In this document: positions 27,208 through 35,500 of the stretch, piece after piece
Position numbering within the stretch: position 1 is the first letter of the stretch
How the letters are laid out: the number at the start of each line of letters is the position of its first letter
From: Fibrobacter succinogenes
GTDB taxonomy: Bacteria; Fibrobacterota; Fibrobacteria; Fibrobacterales; Fibrobacteraceae
Length of the DNA: 64,000 nucleotides
NCBI GenBank assembly: GCA_902756345.1
Contig: CACVQR010000006.1
Coordinates: 248,001-312,000, forward strand
Direction of reading: 5' to 3'
Translations under genes and position numbers: made by a program
Notes under the pieces: generated by a model
Told to the model about the DNA's origin: nothing
Databases searched by the model: none
Seen by the model: the letters and a program-made list of their open reading frames with translations, nothing else

Positions 27208-27657
27208 CTACTTCTTCGGGTATGCGAGGAAGCCTCCGATAACATTATACACGCGGGTATAGCCTTGGTCCATCAGATACTTGCTAGCGGCTTCGCTACG
27301 ACGACCGGAACGGCAGTAAATCAGCAAGTCCTTGTCCTTCGGGAGTTCGCCAATGCGCTGCTTGAGTTCGCTCAGCGGAATGTTCAATGCGTGCGGAGCG
27401 AAGCCTTCGTTCAATTCAGGTGCATTACGCACGTCCACATAAATGGCGCCATTGGCATTCATTTCAATAGCCTTGTCCCAGTCAACCGACTGCACACCGG
27501 CACGCACGGCCACTTCGGACGGAGCCGGAGCCTTCTTGGCAACGGGCTGTTCCGCAGCCGGAGCCGGTTTGGCCTGTTCAACAGCGGCATCTTTCTTTTC
27601 TTCACAGCCTGCGAAAATAAACATTGAGGCCACGGCAATCATCATTAACTTTTTCAT
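27208..27657 (-). CDS. Rhodanese-like lipoprotein
   Basis: 149 residues. Lipoprotein signal with lipobox FAGC (C18), an Ala/Pro/Lys linker (about 22-48), then a rhodanese domain with the active-site loop CRSGRRS (C115) and YVDVRNAPELNEG. Rhodaneses transfer sulfane sulfur or sense redox state; here it would sit in the periplasm or outer membrane. The ATG overlaps the stop of the PAS gene by 4 nt (ATGA), so it is the last gene of a coupled operon. Confidence 0.93.
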   Translation of the reverse strand: MKKLMMIAVASMFIFAGCEEKKDAAVEQAKPAPAAEQPVAKKAPAPSEVAVRAGVQSVDWDKAIEMNANGAIYVDVRNAPELNEGFAPHALNIPLSELKQRIGELPKDKDLLIYCRSGRRSEAASKYLMDQGYTRVYNVIGGFLAYPKK

Positions 27658-28919
27658 TTTTTCTCCAGAGTTAAATTATTGGCTACATTGAAATCGTTTT
27701 CATCCAATTGCATGTACACTCCAAGCACACAGTGGGTAAAACCGTCTTCGCGCTTGAGGGGTATAGCATTAAACCAAAGCAGGCGTTTGCCTACACCGAA
27801 AGCGCCCTTCCAGGATTTAGAAAGGCCCTTTTCAAAAACTTCCGAAACCACACCGTGAAACAGCGAGAAATAACGCGGACGCACCACCTCGAGCAGCCGT
27901 TTGCCTTCGATTTTTTCGGGATCGGGACTTCCGAACGCGAGCGAAAAAGCCTGGTTACAGCCGCGGACTTTATAGTCTCTATCTATCCAGAACATGCGAA
28001 TATCGGGGAACGCAAGAGCAGACATCTGTAGGGACTCACTCATATCAGCCCCTTCGACGACCGGATTTTCAAGTTGCATGTCTAGGCGGCGAGCCAAACC
28101 GCGGAAAACGATTTTCGCATTTTCTTCGGTATAGAGGCGCCCGCAAAAGGCATACCAGTCCAGTTTGCCGTTTTCGCCTTGCAGGCGCAAACGCACTCCG
28201 CGATTTTCGCTCAAATTTTGGCCCTTGGCGCGGAATTCCACAATGCGAGCATTTAAATGCTTGTCAAAGAAGGCGTAATCGTCTTCGGGCATCATCGTGC
28301 GAATATCCTGAACACCCTGGGTTCTCGGAATGGCACGCCCTTCGTCATCGACTAGCGGAGTCAAGAATGTAAATGTACGGGTATCGACATCCATGGACCA
28401 CAAAAAGTCGCCTGTATTCTGCAAAAGCATATCGACTTTTTCTTTCAATTCATCGCGCTGGGTTCTGGATTCCACGTCCAGCGTCACATTCTTGAGCAAA
28501 AGCACCATATGGACATCGACCCCCTGCTTTTGCATGCTGGCGCGGATTTCGTACCAGTTCAAGCCGTCACCGGAATCCTGCGAAAAGACGAACGGAATAT
28601 CGGGGTAAGCGTCCAGGCCTTTGACGTATTCCAGGAATCGCTTGTATTCGGCCGCCGAAAAAATCTTCTTGAAGGATTTCTGGCGCAAAATGGAATTGTA
28701 AAGCGGATCCGAAATATAGGTCGGGGTAGCATCGATCACGCGACCTTCTTTAGAAACGATTACCAGAAAATCGCCCAAATAGTTCGAAAAAACGGAATAG
28801 ATCTTTTGCTTGTTCAATAAGTCCCTAATTAAAAGGACGACAATCACAAACGCCGTGATTACCAGGAAACAGACAAATGATACTGCAATTAAAAGACCTA
28901 CAGAAACCTGCATATTCAT
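27654..28919 (-). CDS. Membrane protein with three PAS-like domains and no output domain
   Basis: 421 residues. One N-terminal membrane helix (about 8-32), then PAS-like regions at about 45-150 (LGDFLVIVSKEGRVIDATPTY), 160-280 (TGDFLWSMDVDTRTFTFL) and 300-410 (MFWIDRDYKVRGCNQAF, FNAIPLKREDGFTHCVLGV). No kinase, GGDEF or methyl-accepting domain follows. It may be a sensor that acts through a partner. Translationally coupled on both sides (ATGA overlaps). Confidence 0.75.
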   Translation of the reverse strand: MNMQVSVGLLIAVSFVCFLVITAFVIVVLLIRDLLNKQKIYSVFSNYLGDFLVIVSKEGRVIDATPTYISDPLYNSILRQKSFKKIFSAAEYKRFLEYVKGLDAYPDIPFVFSQDSGDGLNWYEIRASMQKQGVDVHMVLLLKNVTLDVESRTQRDELKEKVDMLLQNTGDFLWSMDVDTRTFTFLTPLVDDEGRAIPRTQGVQDIRTMMPEDDYAFFDKHLNARIVEFRAKGQNLSENRGVRLRLQGENGKLDWYAFCGRLYTEENAKIVFRGLARRLDMQLENPVVEGADMSESLQMSALAFPDIRMFWIDRDYKVRGCNQAFSLAFGSPDPEKIEGKRLLEVVRPRYFSLFHGVVSEVFEKGLSKSWKGAFGVGKRLLWFNAIPLKREDGFTHCVLGVYMQLDENDFNVANNLTLEKK

Positions 28920-29683
28920 AATATAGTCTTTTTTCGAACCGATTTAGCAGCCGTAAAGCCAAACCAATCCCATATAGAGCGGGCATTGCCGTACGCCCCC
29001 GAAAATTGCCACGTTCCAAAGGTAAACCCCATCGAAACGGACACCGCAAATTCCGGAAAGCGGTAAGCGGAAAGGACAAACGCATGCGCAAAGTTTAGGG
29101 AATGGCCGATATCGATTGAGGTCCCGTCGTACTCGATAAACGCCCCGAATCGTTCTCCCTGAAACCGGATAGCGACCGCATAATCCAAGTCATAAAACGA
29201 ACGGTGATTGACAAGGGCCGTCATCATCGAAAACGACAACGGATTTTTCAAGAAAGCAAGCCCCGCCTTGTAACGGTTCATCGTCCAGTTTTCCCTAGAA
29301 AACCTGTCCCCCGGAATCCAATCGACGGATAACCCATAGCCCACTCCCCCGACGATCCAGGATTTCGCCACCGAAAGATTCCATTCGGAATAAACCTGCC
29401 TGTACAGGGAATCCATTTCTAGGTACGAACTGAAAAATGCCAGCCGGTAATCGCGAAGGAGGCCGAGTTCGCCTGCGGCACCCGCCACCTGCAAGGAGGC
29501 CTCGCCCACTTGCGCATAGGCAAGCCCAAAACCGGGTGCCGCGATTCTTGCCGGGCTCGATTTGTACCCGGGAAGCCCTGAAAGGGCTAGCGAACCGCCC
29601 GGATTTTGGACAAATTCTCCAGGGAAGTCCATGGCACGGGCAAGGCTCGCGAGACACACTATTAGTAATGCCAACCCACGCAT
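28916..29683 (-). CDS. Predicted outer-membrane beta-barrel-like protein, unknown family
   Basis: 255 residues with a signal peptide (MRGLALLIVCLASLARA). The mature start DFPGEFVQNPGGSLALSG and the repeated glycine/aromatic strands (GVGYGLSVDWIPGD, FAVSVSMGFTFGTWQFSGAYG) suggest an outer-membrane barrel, possibly PorV/PorQ-like, but I cannot assign a family. It starts 1 nt after the LTD gene stop and overlaps the PAS gene by 4 nt. Confidence 0.7.
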   Translation of the reverse strand: MRGLALLIVCLASLARAMDFPGEFVQNPGGSLALSGLPGYKSSPARIAAPGFGLAYAQVGEASLQVAGAAGELGLLRDYRLAFFSSYLEMDSLYRQVYSEWNLSVAKSWIVGGVGYGLSVDWIPGDRFSRENWTMNRYKAGLAFLKNPLSFSMMTALVNHRSFYDLDYAVAIRFQGERFGAFIEYDGTSIDIGHSLNFAHAFVLSAYRFPEFAVSVSMGFTFGTWQFSGAYGNARSIWDWFGFTAAKSVRKKTIL

Positions 29684-29684
29684 G

Positions 29685-30524
29685 CTACGGCCTCACCAAG
29701 ATTCCGACCAATTGCTCGTAGCGACCCGAGGCAAGCGCGATATAGGCAACGCCTATACCCACAAGGCGGTCAAGCGGCACATTGACCCAGACGTTGGAAT
29801 TCGCGGGCACGGTCGTTTTCCACTGTTCGCGGCCGGCCGAATCCAGCAGCCGAAGTGCGACCGGGAATTCACTTTCAACATAGACCCGGAGTGGAGTCTT
29901 GTTTGCCCGAAGCACGCGCGTCGATAGCCGGAATGTAAAAGGAGCCTGGCTACCGGATTGCGTTTTCTCGCCTTTGTCTGCGGACCCACTCAAAAGAATG
30001 CTCCGGTCCAAGTCGCGGGCGCTCTGGTAGCCCGGCGTATTTTCGGCCCGGCCCGTCTGCGGGTTAAATCCCGAAGGGCATGCGACAGTCGACTTGTCCC
30101 AGGCGATACTATCGATGACGGTATCGCCCTTGCAAATGGCAAGTGACCCCGCCGTGTTGTTCAAGTAGCCCATGGCATATTGAATCAACCGCACATCCTT
30201 GAACCCGAGATATTCGCGAAGCAGGAGCGTGTCGCGGGTGAAAAGGACTGTTTCGTAAGGGGCAATGGTGTCGCGCCGGGTCTTTGCCCTGCCTTGACTT
30301 GCGCCCCAGTTCTTGGCGCGGTTGCAAAAGCGGTAATCCCCTACCGGGAGCGGACGCCCCGAAGCGTTATAGACTTCGACCCATTCCGGTTCGGGTTCTG
30401 CAGGGCAATGGTGAACCTCGGTAAAGTAGAGATCCGGGGTTTCGGCCGCCCGGGCCAAACCGAAAAAGAAAAACATCACGCCCCAAAGAAGCGTGTACAA
30501 ACGCAAAACTGCATTCTGATTCAT
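29685..30524 (-). CDS. Secreted lamin-tail-domain (LTD) protein
   Basis: 279 residues. Signal peptide ending near GLARA. An LTD fold is indicated by LYFTEVHHCPAEPEPEWVEVYNAS read in two parts: the EVHHCP and EWVEVYN blocks, then PLPVGDYRF and NTAGSLAICKGDTVIDSIAWD. LTD proteins are extracellular, often linked to wall or DNA binding. The C terminus (PVALRLLDSAGRE...VGIGVAYIALAS) resembles a sorting-type beta domain. The start chosen (MNQNAV) has GGGGGT upstream. It leads the operon with the three following genes. Confidence 0.8.
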   Translation of the reverse strand: MNQNAVLRLYTLLWGVMFFFFGLARAAETPDLYFTEVHHCPAEPEPEWVEVYNASGRPLPVGDYRFCNRAKNWGASQGRAKTRRDTIAPYETVLFTRDTLLLREYLGFKDVRLIQYAMGYLNNTAGSLAICKGDTVIDSIAWDKSTVACPSGFNPQTGRAENTPGYQSARDLDRSILLSGSADKGEKTQSGSQAPFTFRLSTRVLRANKTPLRVYVESEFPVALRLLDSAGREQWKTTVPANSNVWVNVPLDRLVGIGVAYIALASGRYEQLVGILVRP

Positions 30525-30528
30525 GAGA

Positions 30529-30540
30529 CCCCCTAGGGGG
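30529..30540. repeat. CCCCCTAGGGGG palindrome at the operon front
   Basis: A perfect 12-bp palindrome 5 nt upstream of the LTD ATG, overlapping its probable ribosome binding site. It could be an operator or a translation-masking hairpin; it has no loop. Confidence 0.4.
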
Positions 30541-30600
30541 TTGCTGCCCTTAGCCGACAAGCGGCGCCATATTCTAGGAGCAGGGTGTTACCCGGGACCG

Positions 30601-31473
30601 TCAGTCAACGGTATATTCGTTGGGCAACATATAGGCAAGCGGGTTCACCGGGCTATTACGGACCCAGACCTCGTAATGGAGGTGCGGACCCACGGAGCGG
30701 CCGGTATTACCCATATAACCAATCACCTGGTAGCGGTGCAAGTACTGGCCCGGATGCACAATAGACAGCTGCATGTGACCGTAGCGTGTCTTGATGCCGT
30801 TTCCATGGTCAATCGTTACAAAGTTACCGAAGGTCGAACTCAGCTGGGCGACTTCCACCACACCATCAGCGGGGGCATAAATCGGGGTCCAGCGTTCGTT
30901 CGCAATATCCACACCCTGGTGCATTTTGCCGACTTCACCCGTCACCGGATGGATACGGGGGCCGAAAGCCGAAGCGTAGCGGCCGTTAGTCGGAGAAATG
31001 GACGGAATAAAGCGCCACATGTAGTGCTTCTGGTCCATGAACTTGTTCAGGGTACGGAAAGACGAGTCATTGTTCGCAAGTTTGCCCTGGATACGTTCGG
31101 CAGTTTCATTCAAAATGGACATGCGTTCGTAAACCGGAGATGTCTTGCGAAGCAAAAGGGAGTTCGGGCTTACAGAACCTCCGGTACCGAGTTCGCGGGA
31201 ACCCTTGTCCTGGGTCGGCAGTCCAAAGCTTGCGTAAAGGCGGTTTTCGTCGGAGAAGAAAGAAGCCGTGGTGTTCGACAGGTAGTCGAGGGTCCCCTGA
31301 ATCTGGGACATTTCCTTGTCAAGTTTCTGGCGTTCGTTCAACTGGTGGTTCAGGACGCCATCGTAAATCGTGGTCGAGACCATCTGGACGATAAACAACA
31401 ATACACCAATCGCAACAAAGATCCGAAGCACGGGCCATGCCTTGAAAAGGAACACCGGCATGTGGACGGTCAT
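30601..31473 (-). CDS. M23-family peptidoglycan endopeptidase, membrane-anchored
   Basis: 290 residues. One membrane segment (about 12-34), a coiled-coil region (about 40-120), then a LytM/M23 zinc peptidase domain with HQGVDIA (HxxxD) and PHLHYEVW (HxH). It cuts peptide cross-bridges of murein or activates amidases. I start at MTVHMPVF because the longer frame from 31581 would run through a promoter box at 31527-31534. Confidence 0.93.
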   Translation of the reverse strand: MTVHMPVFLFKAWPVLRIFVAIGVLLFIVQMVSTTIYDGVLNHQLNERQKLDKEMSQIQGTLDYLSNTTASFFSDENRLYASFGLPTQDKGSRELGTGGSVSPNSLLLRKTSPVYERMSILNETAERIQGKLANNDSSFRTLNKFMDQKHYMWRFIPSISPTNGRYASAFGPRIHPVTGEVGKMHQGVDIANERWTPIYAPADGVVEVAQLSSTFGNFVTIDHGNGIKTRYGHMQLSIVHPGQYLHRYQVIGYMGNTGRSVGPHLHYEVWVRNSPVNPLAYMLPNEYTVD

Positions 31474-31526
31474 CGACTTCGAGGAGTTCTGGAAGTGTAT
31501 GGTTGTCTTATAAAAATTCACGGGCG

Positions 31527-31534
31527 AAAAGATA
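31527..31534 (-). promoter_or_regulatory. Promoter box of the M23 peptidase gene (TATCTTTT)
   Basis: Minus-strand ACTATCTTTTCG, 53 nt upstream of the chosen ATG. Confidence 0.45.
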
Positions 31535-31662
31535 GTAAAAAGGTCTTGTGTGGCAATGTAAAATAGTGTGATGCGAAGCACTCAACGGCCAAAGCGTTTC
31601 AAAAACGCCATTTTTAGGCTAAAAACGGCAAAAAAGCGACTTTTCCGGAATAAAAAAGTAAC

Positions 31663-31696
31663 TTTACACGGGGTGTAAAAACAGACGTTTTTACAC
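31663..31696 (-). promoter_or_regulatory. Two mutually exclusive hairpins at the nif3 stop codon
   Basis: On the minus strand, GTGTAAAAAC pairs with GTTTTTACAC (10 bp, GTCT loop). The 3' part of this also pairs with a following GTGTAAA: the copies share the TTTACAC word. The first hairpin covers the nif3 stop codon. The second lies before a CTTTTTTATT stretch and could be a weak terminator. Confidence 0.5.
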
Positions 31697-32455
31697 TTCA
31701 TTATCAATGTCGACAAAGGAGGACGGGATACCCAGCTCGGTCTGGATTTTGGCAGCGAGGGCCCGAACGCCGAAGATTTCGGTACGGTGATGACCGCAGC
31801 TGAGCAGGTTGAAACCCATTTCTTCGCAGGCGATAGGAACGGCTTCCTTGATTTCGCCAGTCACGAAAGCATCGCAACCGAGAGCGATTGCCTCTTCAAT
31901 AGCAGGAGCCCCTGCCGAGCCGCTGCAGACGGCGAGCTTTTTAATGGACGGCTTGCCATACATCAGGGAATGTTGCACGCCATGTTCGAACACGCCGCAA
32001 GCCAGTTCTTCAAATGCTTCGCGGGAAACAGGTTCGAAAAACTCGCCCACGACTCCGATGGTGCGCTCGCCTTCCCGCAGGAACCCTTCCACATTTTGGA
32101 GTCCGAAAGCGTTGGCTATCAAGATGTTATTCCCCACTTCCATGTGGCCGTCGAGCGGCAAGTGAAAGCCGTAAAGCGAGATTCCGTTCTGCATGAGCCG
32201 ACGCATGCGTTCGCCGAACTTGCCCACGAGCACGCGGTTTTCGCCATTCCAGAATCCATTCGGGTGATGCACGATAATGCAGTCGGCCTTGTTTTCGATG
32301 GCGGCATCGATCAGGCGGTCGCGGAAAGAGACCCCCGTAACGATTCGGCTGACTTTGTCGGATGCTTCGACGCAAAGACCGTCGACGCAGTAATCCTTGA
32401 ACATCTTCGGTTCAAGCAAGTTGTCTAGCCATGTCGAGAATTCGGAAAGTTGCAT
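31691..32455 (-). CDS. Nif3-like dinuclear metal centre protein
   Basis: 254 residues. Conserved blocks: CIIVHHPNGFW (metal-binding histidines), YGFHLPLDGHMEVGNN, DAFVTGEIKE and LLSCGHHRTEIFG with the second metal-binding motif. Members form hexameric rings with two metal ions and are suggested to act as GTP cyclohydrolase-like or hydrolytic enzymes; the true reaction is unsettled. A TATATTTT box and AGAGGTCC lie upstream. Confidence 0.93.
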   Translation of the reverse strand: MQLSEFSTWLDNLLEPKMFKDYCVDGLCVEASDKVSRIVTGVSFRDRLIDAAIENKADCIIVHHPNGFWNGENRVLVGKFGERMRRLMQNGISLYGFHLPLDGHMEVGNNILIANAFGLQNVEGFLREGERTIGVVGEFFEPVSREAFEELACGVFEHGVQHSLMYGKPSIKKLAVCSGSAGAPAIEEAIALGCDAFVTGEIKEAVPIACEEMGFNLLSCGHHRTEIFGVRALAAKIQTELGIPSSFVDIDNEV

Positions 32456-32475
32456 CGGGGACCTCTTTTTGCCTA

Positions 32476-32483
32476 AAATATAA
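32476..32483 (-). promoter_or_regulatory. Promoter box of the nif3 gene (TATATTTT)
   Basis: Minus-strand TTATATTTTAGGC, 20 nt upstream of the ATG. Confidence 0.45.
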
Positions 32484-32508
32484 ATATCGAATCAGAAAGT
32501 CGCGGGCA

Positions 32509-35500
32509 CTAGAGCCGCCCAAACCGGCCCTTGAGTTTGGCGAGGGCATCGACTTCAATCACGTCTTCGGAATCGTCGCCCTTGCGCTTGAACTTGAGGA
32601 CTTCGAAGCCCTCGAGCAGGGCGTTTGCCTGCAAGTATAGTTCCGGATATTCAGGATCGTCTTGCGAGAGGCGCTCCATTTTCGAAAGCAAGTCACGGGC
32701 GTTTTTGAGCTCGTGGTCCTTCATGAAGCGGGCCTTGAGGTAGGGCCGGAACTTTTCGCGGAGGGCCTTGACCGAAAGGTCTGGGCGGTCCGCAGACTGA
32801 GGCGTGACGACGGAAATACGGCTGTTCTGGCCTTCAGGAGCACCGATTTGCGAGGCATACGCGCCAGCAAGCGCTGAAATTCGTTCAAAAAGCGTGTTCT
32901 CGGGGCCATCAGGCGAATAAAGCTCGATGATTTTGGCAATGAACTTGTGACTTGCAGTCAGGGCCGCGATGGCGTCGCGGGCATGGTCGCCACCTTGGCG
33001 CATGGCGACCGAGAATTCGCGGAGAATGTCCCAATACTTTACGAACACCTCGGCACCGAGAAGCGCCGACTCGTACGTGGCACGCACCAGGGCGAGGCGA
33101 ACTTCGTCATCTTCGCTGCGCGAGGTCGCCGCGAGATTCTTGAAATCGTTGATTTTCTTGCCGCGGGAAAATTCCAGGCCGGTAAAGCGTACGCAGCGGT
33201 TCGCATCCAGATGGTCGGCGACGAGTGATTTGAGAGCCCAAACTTTGAGCGCTGTCTTGAATCCGTCAGCATATAGGCCGCCGGTTTCGAGCAGGTTCAG
33301 ACGATCGGTAATGAGAGCGGAATCCGCGTTCTCGGTGTCAGGAGTCGCTTGGCACTCCACACGCTTGCGGAAGTCCTGCCAGAAAGCAGATTCTTCAGCG
33401 GTCATCAGGGCCGATTCACCGAGGCGCCAACCGAAGCGCATACTGCCGAGCGCAAAATCGATGCCGAAGGTCACCACAATCGGGCGGACTGCAGCGAACA
33501 AATTGAAACTACCCCATTCCGGATTAAGCTCGACGGCGAATTTTTCCGGAAAACCTTGCTTAAAGATTTTGGCATGCAGGCGCAGGTGGTTCTCTTTTTC
33601 GGGCGTCACCGTCGGAATATCGCAATCGATTTGCTTGATTCCGGCAAATACCTCGTACAGCGAGACCATGGGCGACTTGTGCGGAGCGGCCTTCAGACGA
33701 TCACAAAACGCGTCGTCGATAAAGGTCCGACGATTTTCGAGCTGTTTTTTTGCGGCCTTGGGCATTTCGCGCACGATGGATTCAATCATCCACTCGCGCC
33801 ACTGGTGGATCGAAAGCGCAAGTTTCGCAGGAGTCAGTTGCGGAATCAAGTCGTAAGGCAGGTGGAGAGTAATGCCGTCGTATTCCTTGGTCGCGTCAAA
33901 AACCATCTCGCCCGTAACCATGCGGCTAGAACCGTCGAGTCCTTCAATGCGGAACTGCTCGAGGGAACCGCCGAGAGTGGGCTCGAGGTCGGCGCGTTGC
34001 GCCTTTGAGGTATGGGGTTTGAGGTTCGAGTTTCGGGTCAAAAAATCGCCCAATGTATTTCGACCTCTCTCGTCTCTCGTCTGTAGGGCTGCGCCCGTTC
34101 TCTCGTCTAACTGCTCCAGCCAAAATTTCGCATCAAATTTCAGGAACTGGTCGGTGTACTCCCGAATGTAATCCTTGAGCGTCTTGATGGAATTGACCCG
34201 CGGAGCAATGCGCACGTAGTAATCCACCAGGGCGTCTTCGCTGGGAGCAAGCCCGAATTGGCGCTTGCGGGCCTCAAGCCCATGCAGGTCTTCGACGACG
34301 CGCTCGTTGTGGGTCATGAAGGCGAAGGGGCGGGCCATTTGCCCAAGCACCACGGCCTCGCGCCAGAAAATCTCGGCACACTCGTCCGGGTTCACGCGGG
34401 CGTAATCCACCCGGTGCCCGCGACTGATCACAAGCCCCCTGAAGCTCACTTCTTCGACGGCCTCGACAAAGCCGCGTTCCTGATTCCAGGTCGGCATAAA
34501 CCAGCGGCGGGTACAGAAGGGTTCTGCCACCTGCATAATCCATTCAGGCTTGATTTCGGCACCCTTGTTCAAAAAAATGCGGCTTGTTTCGCGGACTTCG
34601 GCGCTAAAGAGCCATTCCACACTCTTGCCATACAAATCGCTGCCGGGGAACACATGCGTTTCGCGGCCGCTCACCAGTCGGTAGCAGCCGTTTTCGATAT
34701 CGCGGCGGGCAATGCCACCCAAGAATCCTGAAAGAAGGGCGACATGCAGGTTGTCAGCGTGGAAGCTATCGAGTGGGCAGACGCGATTTTCATATTTCAC
34801 GTCGAGGATACGACCGAATTGCTCGTACAAATCAATCCATTCGCGGCAACGCAAAAAATGCAGGCTGAACTTGTCGCAATACTTGCGCAACTTGTTCCAC
34901 GATTTTCCGTCCCATTCGGCGCAGAAACCATTCCACATGCAAATGTAGGTGAGAAAGTCACTCTTGTGGCCCGCAAACTTGCGGTGCAGCTGACGGATTC
35001 GGGTGCGCTCAGGCTCTTCGCTCGGCACCACGCGCGGGTCCTGGATGCTAAGGGCCGAGCAGACGATGAGCGCCGGCTGCAAGACGCCCGCTTCTCGGGC
35101 CCGCAAAAGCACCGCCGAGAGTGCCACGTCCATAGGCAAGCGAGTCATTTCGCGTCCAAGCTTCGTCACATGGCCGCTGGAATTGTCCGCAGTCAACGCG
35201 CCGAGTTCGAAAAGCGTCTTGTACGCGCCGCGGAATGCCGAATGCGGCGGCGACTGCAGGAACGGGAAATTTTCGAGTTCAAGCCCGAGGCTTCTGAGTT
35301 GCAAAACGACGTTCGCGAGATTACTACGCCGGATTTCCGGCTCCGTAAACTCGTCTCGCTTCTCGAATTCTTCGGGCGAATAAAGTCGAATACACACGCC
35401 AGGCTTTACACGCCCCGCGCGCCCTGTGCGCTGCCGCGCAGACGCTTTTGAAATTTCTTCGACCGGAAGCCCCTGGATACGCGACTGCGCGTTGTAGCGC

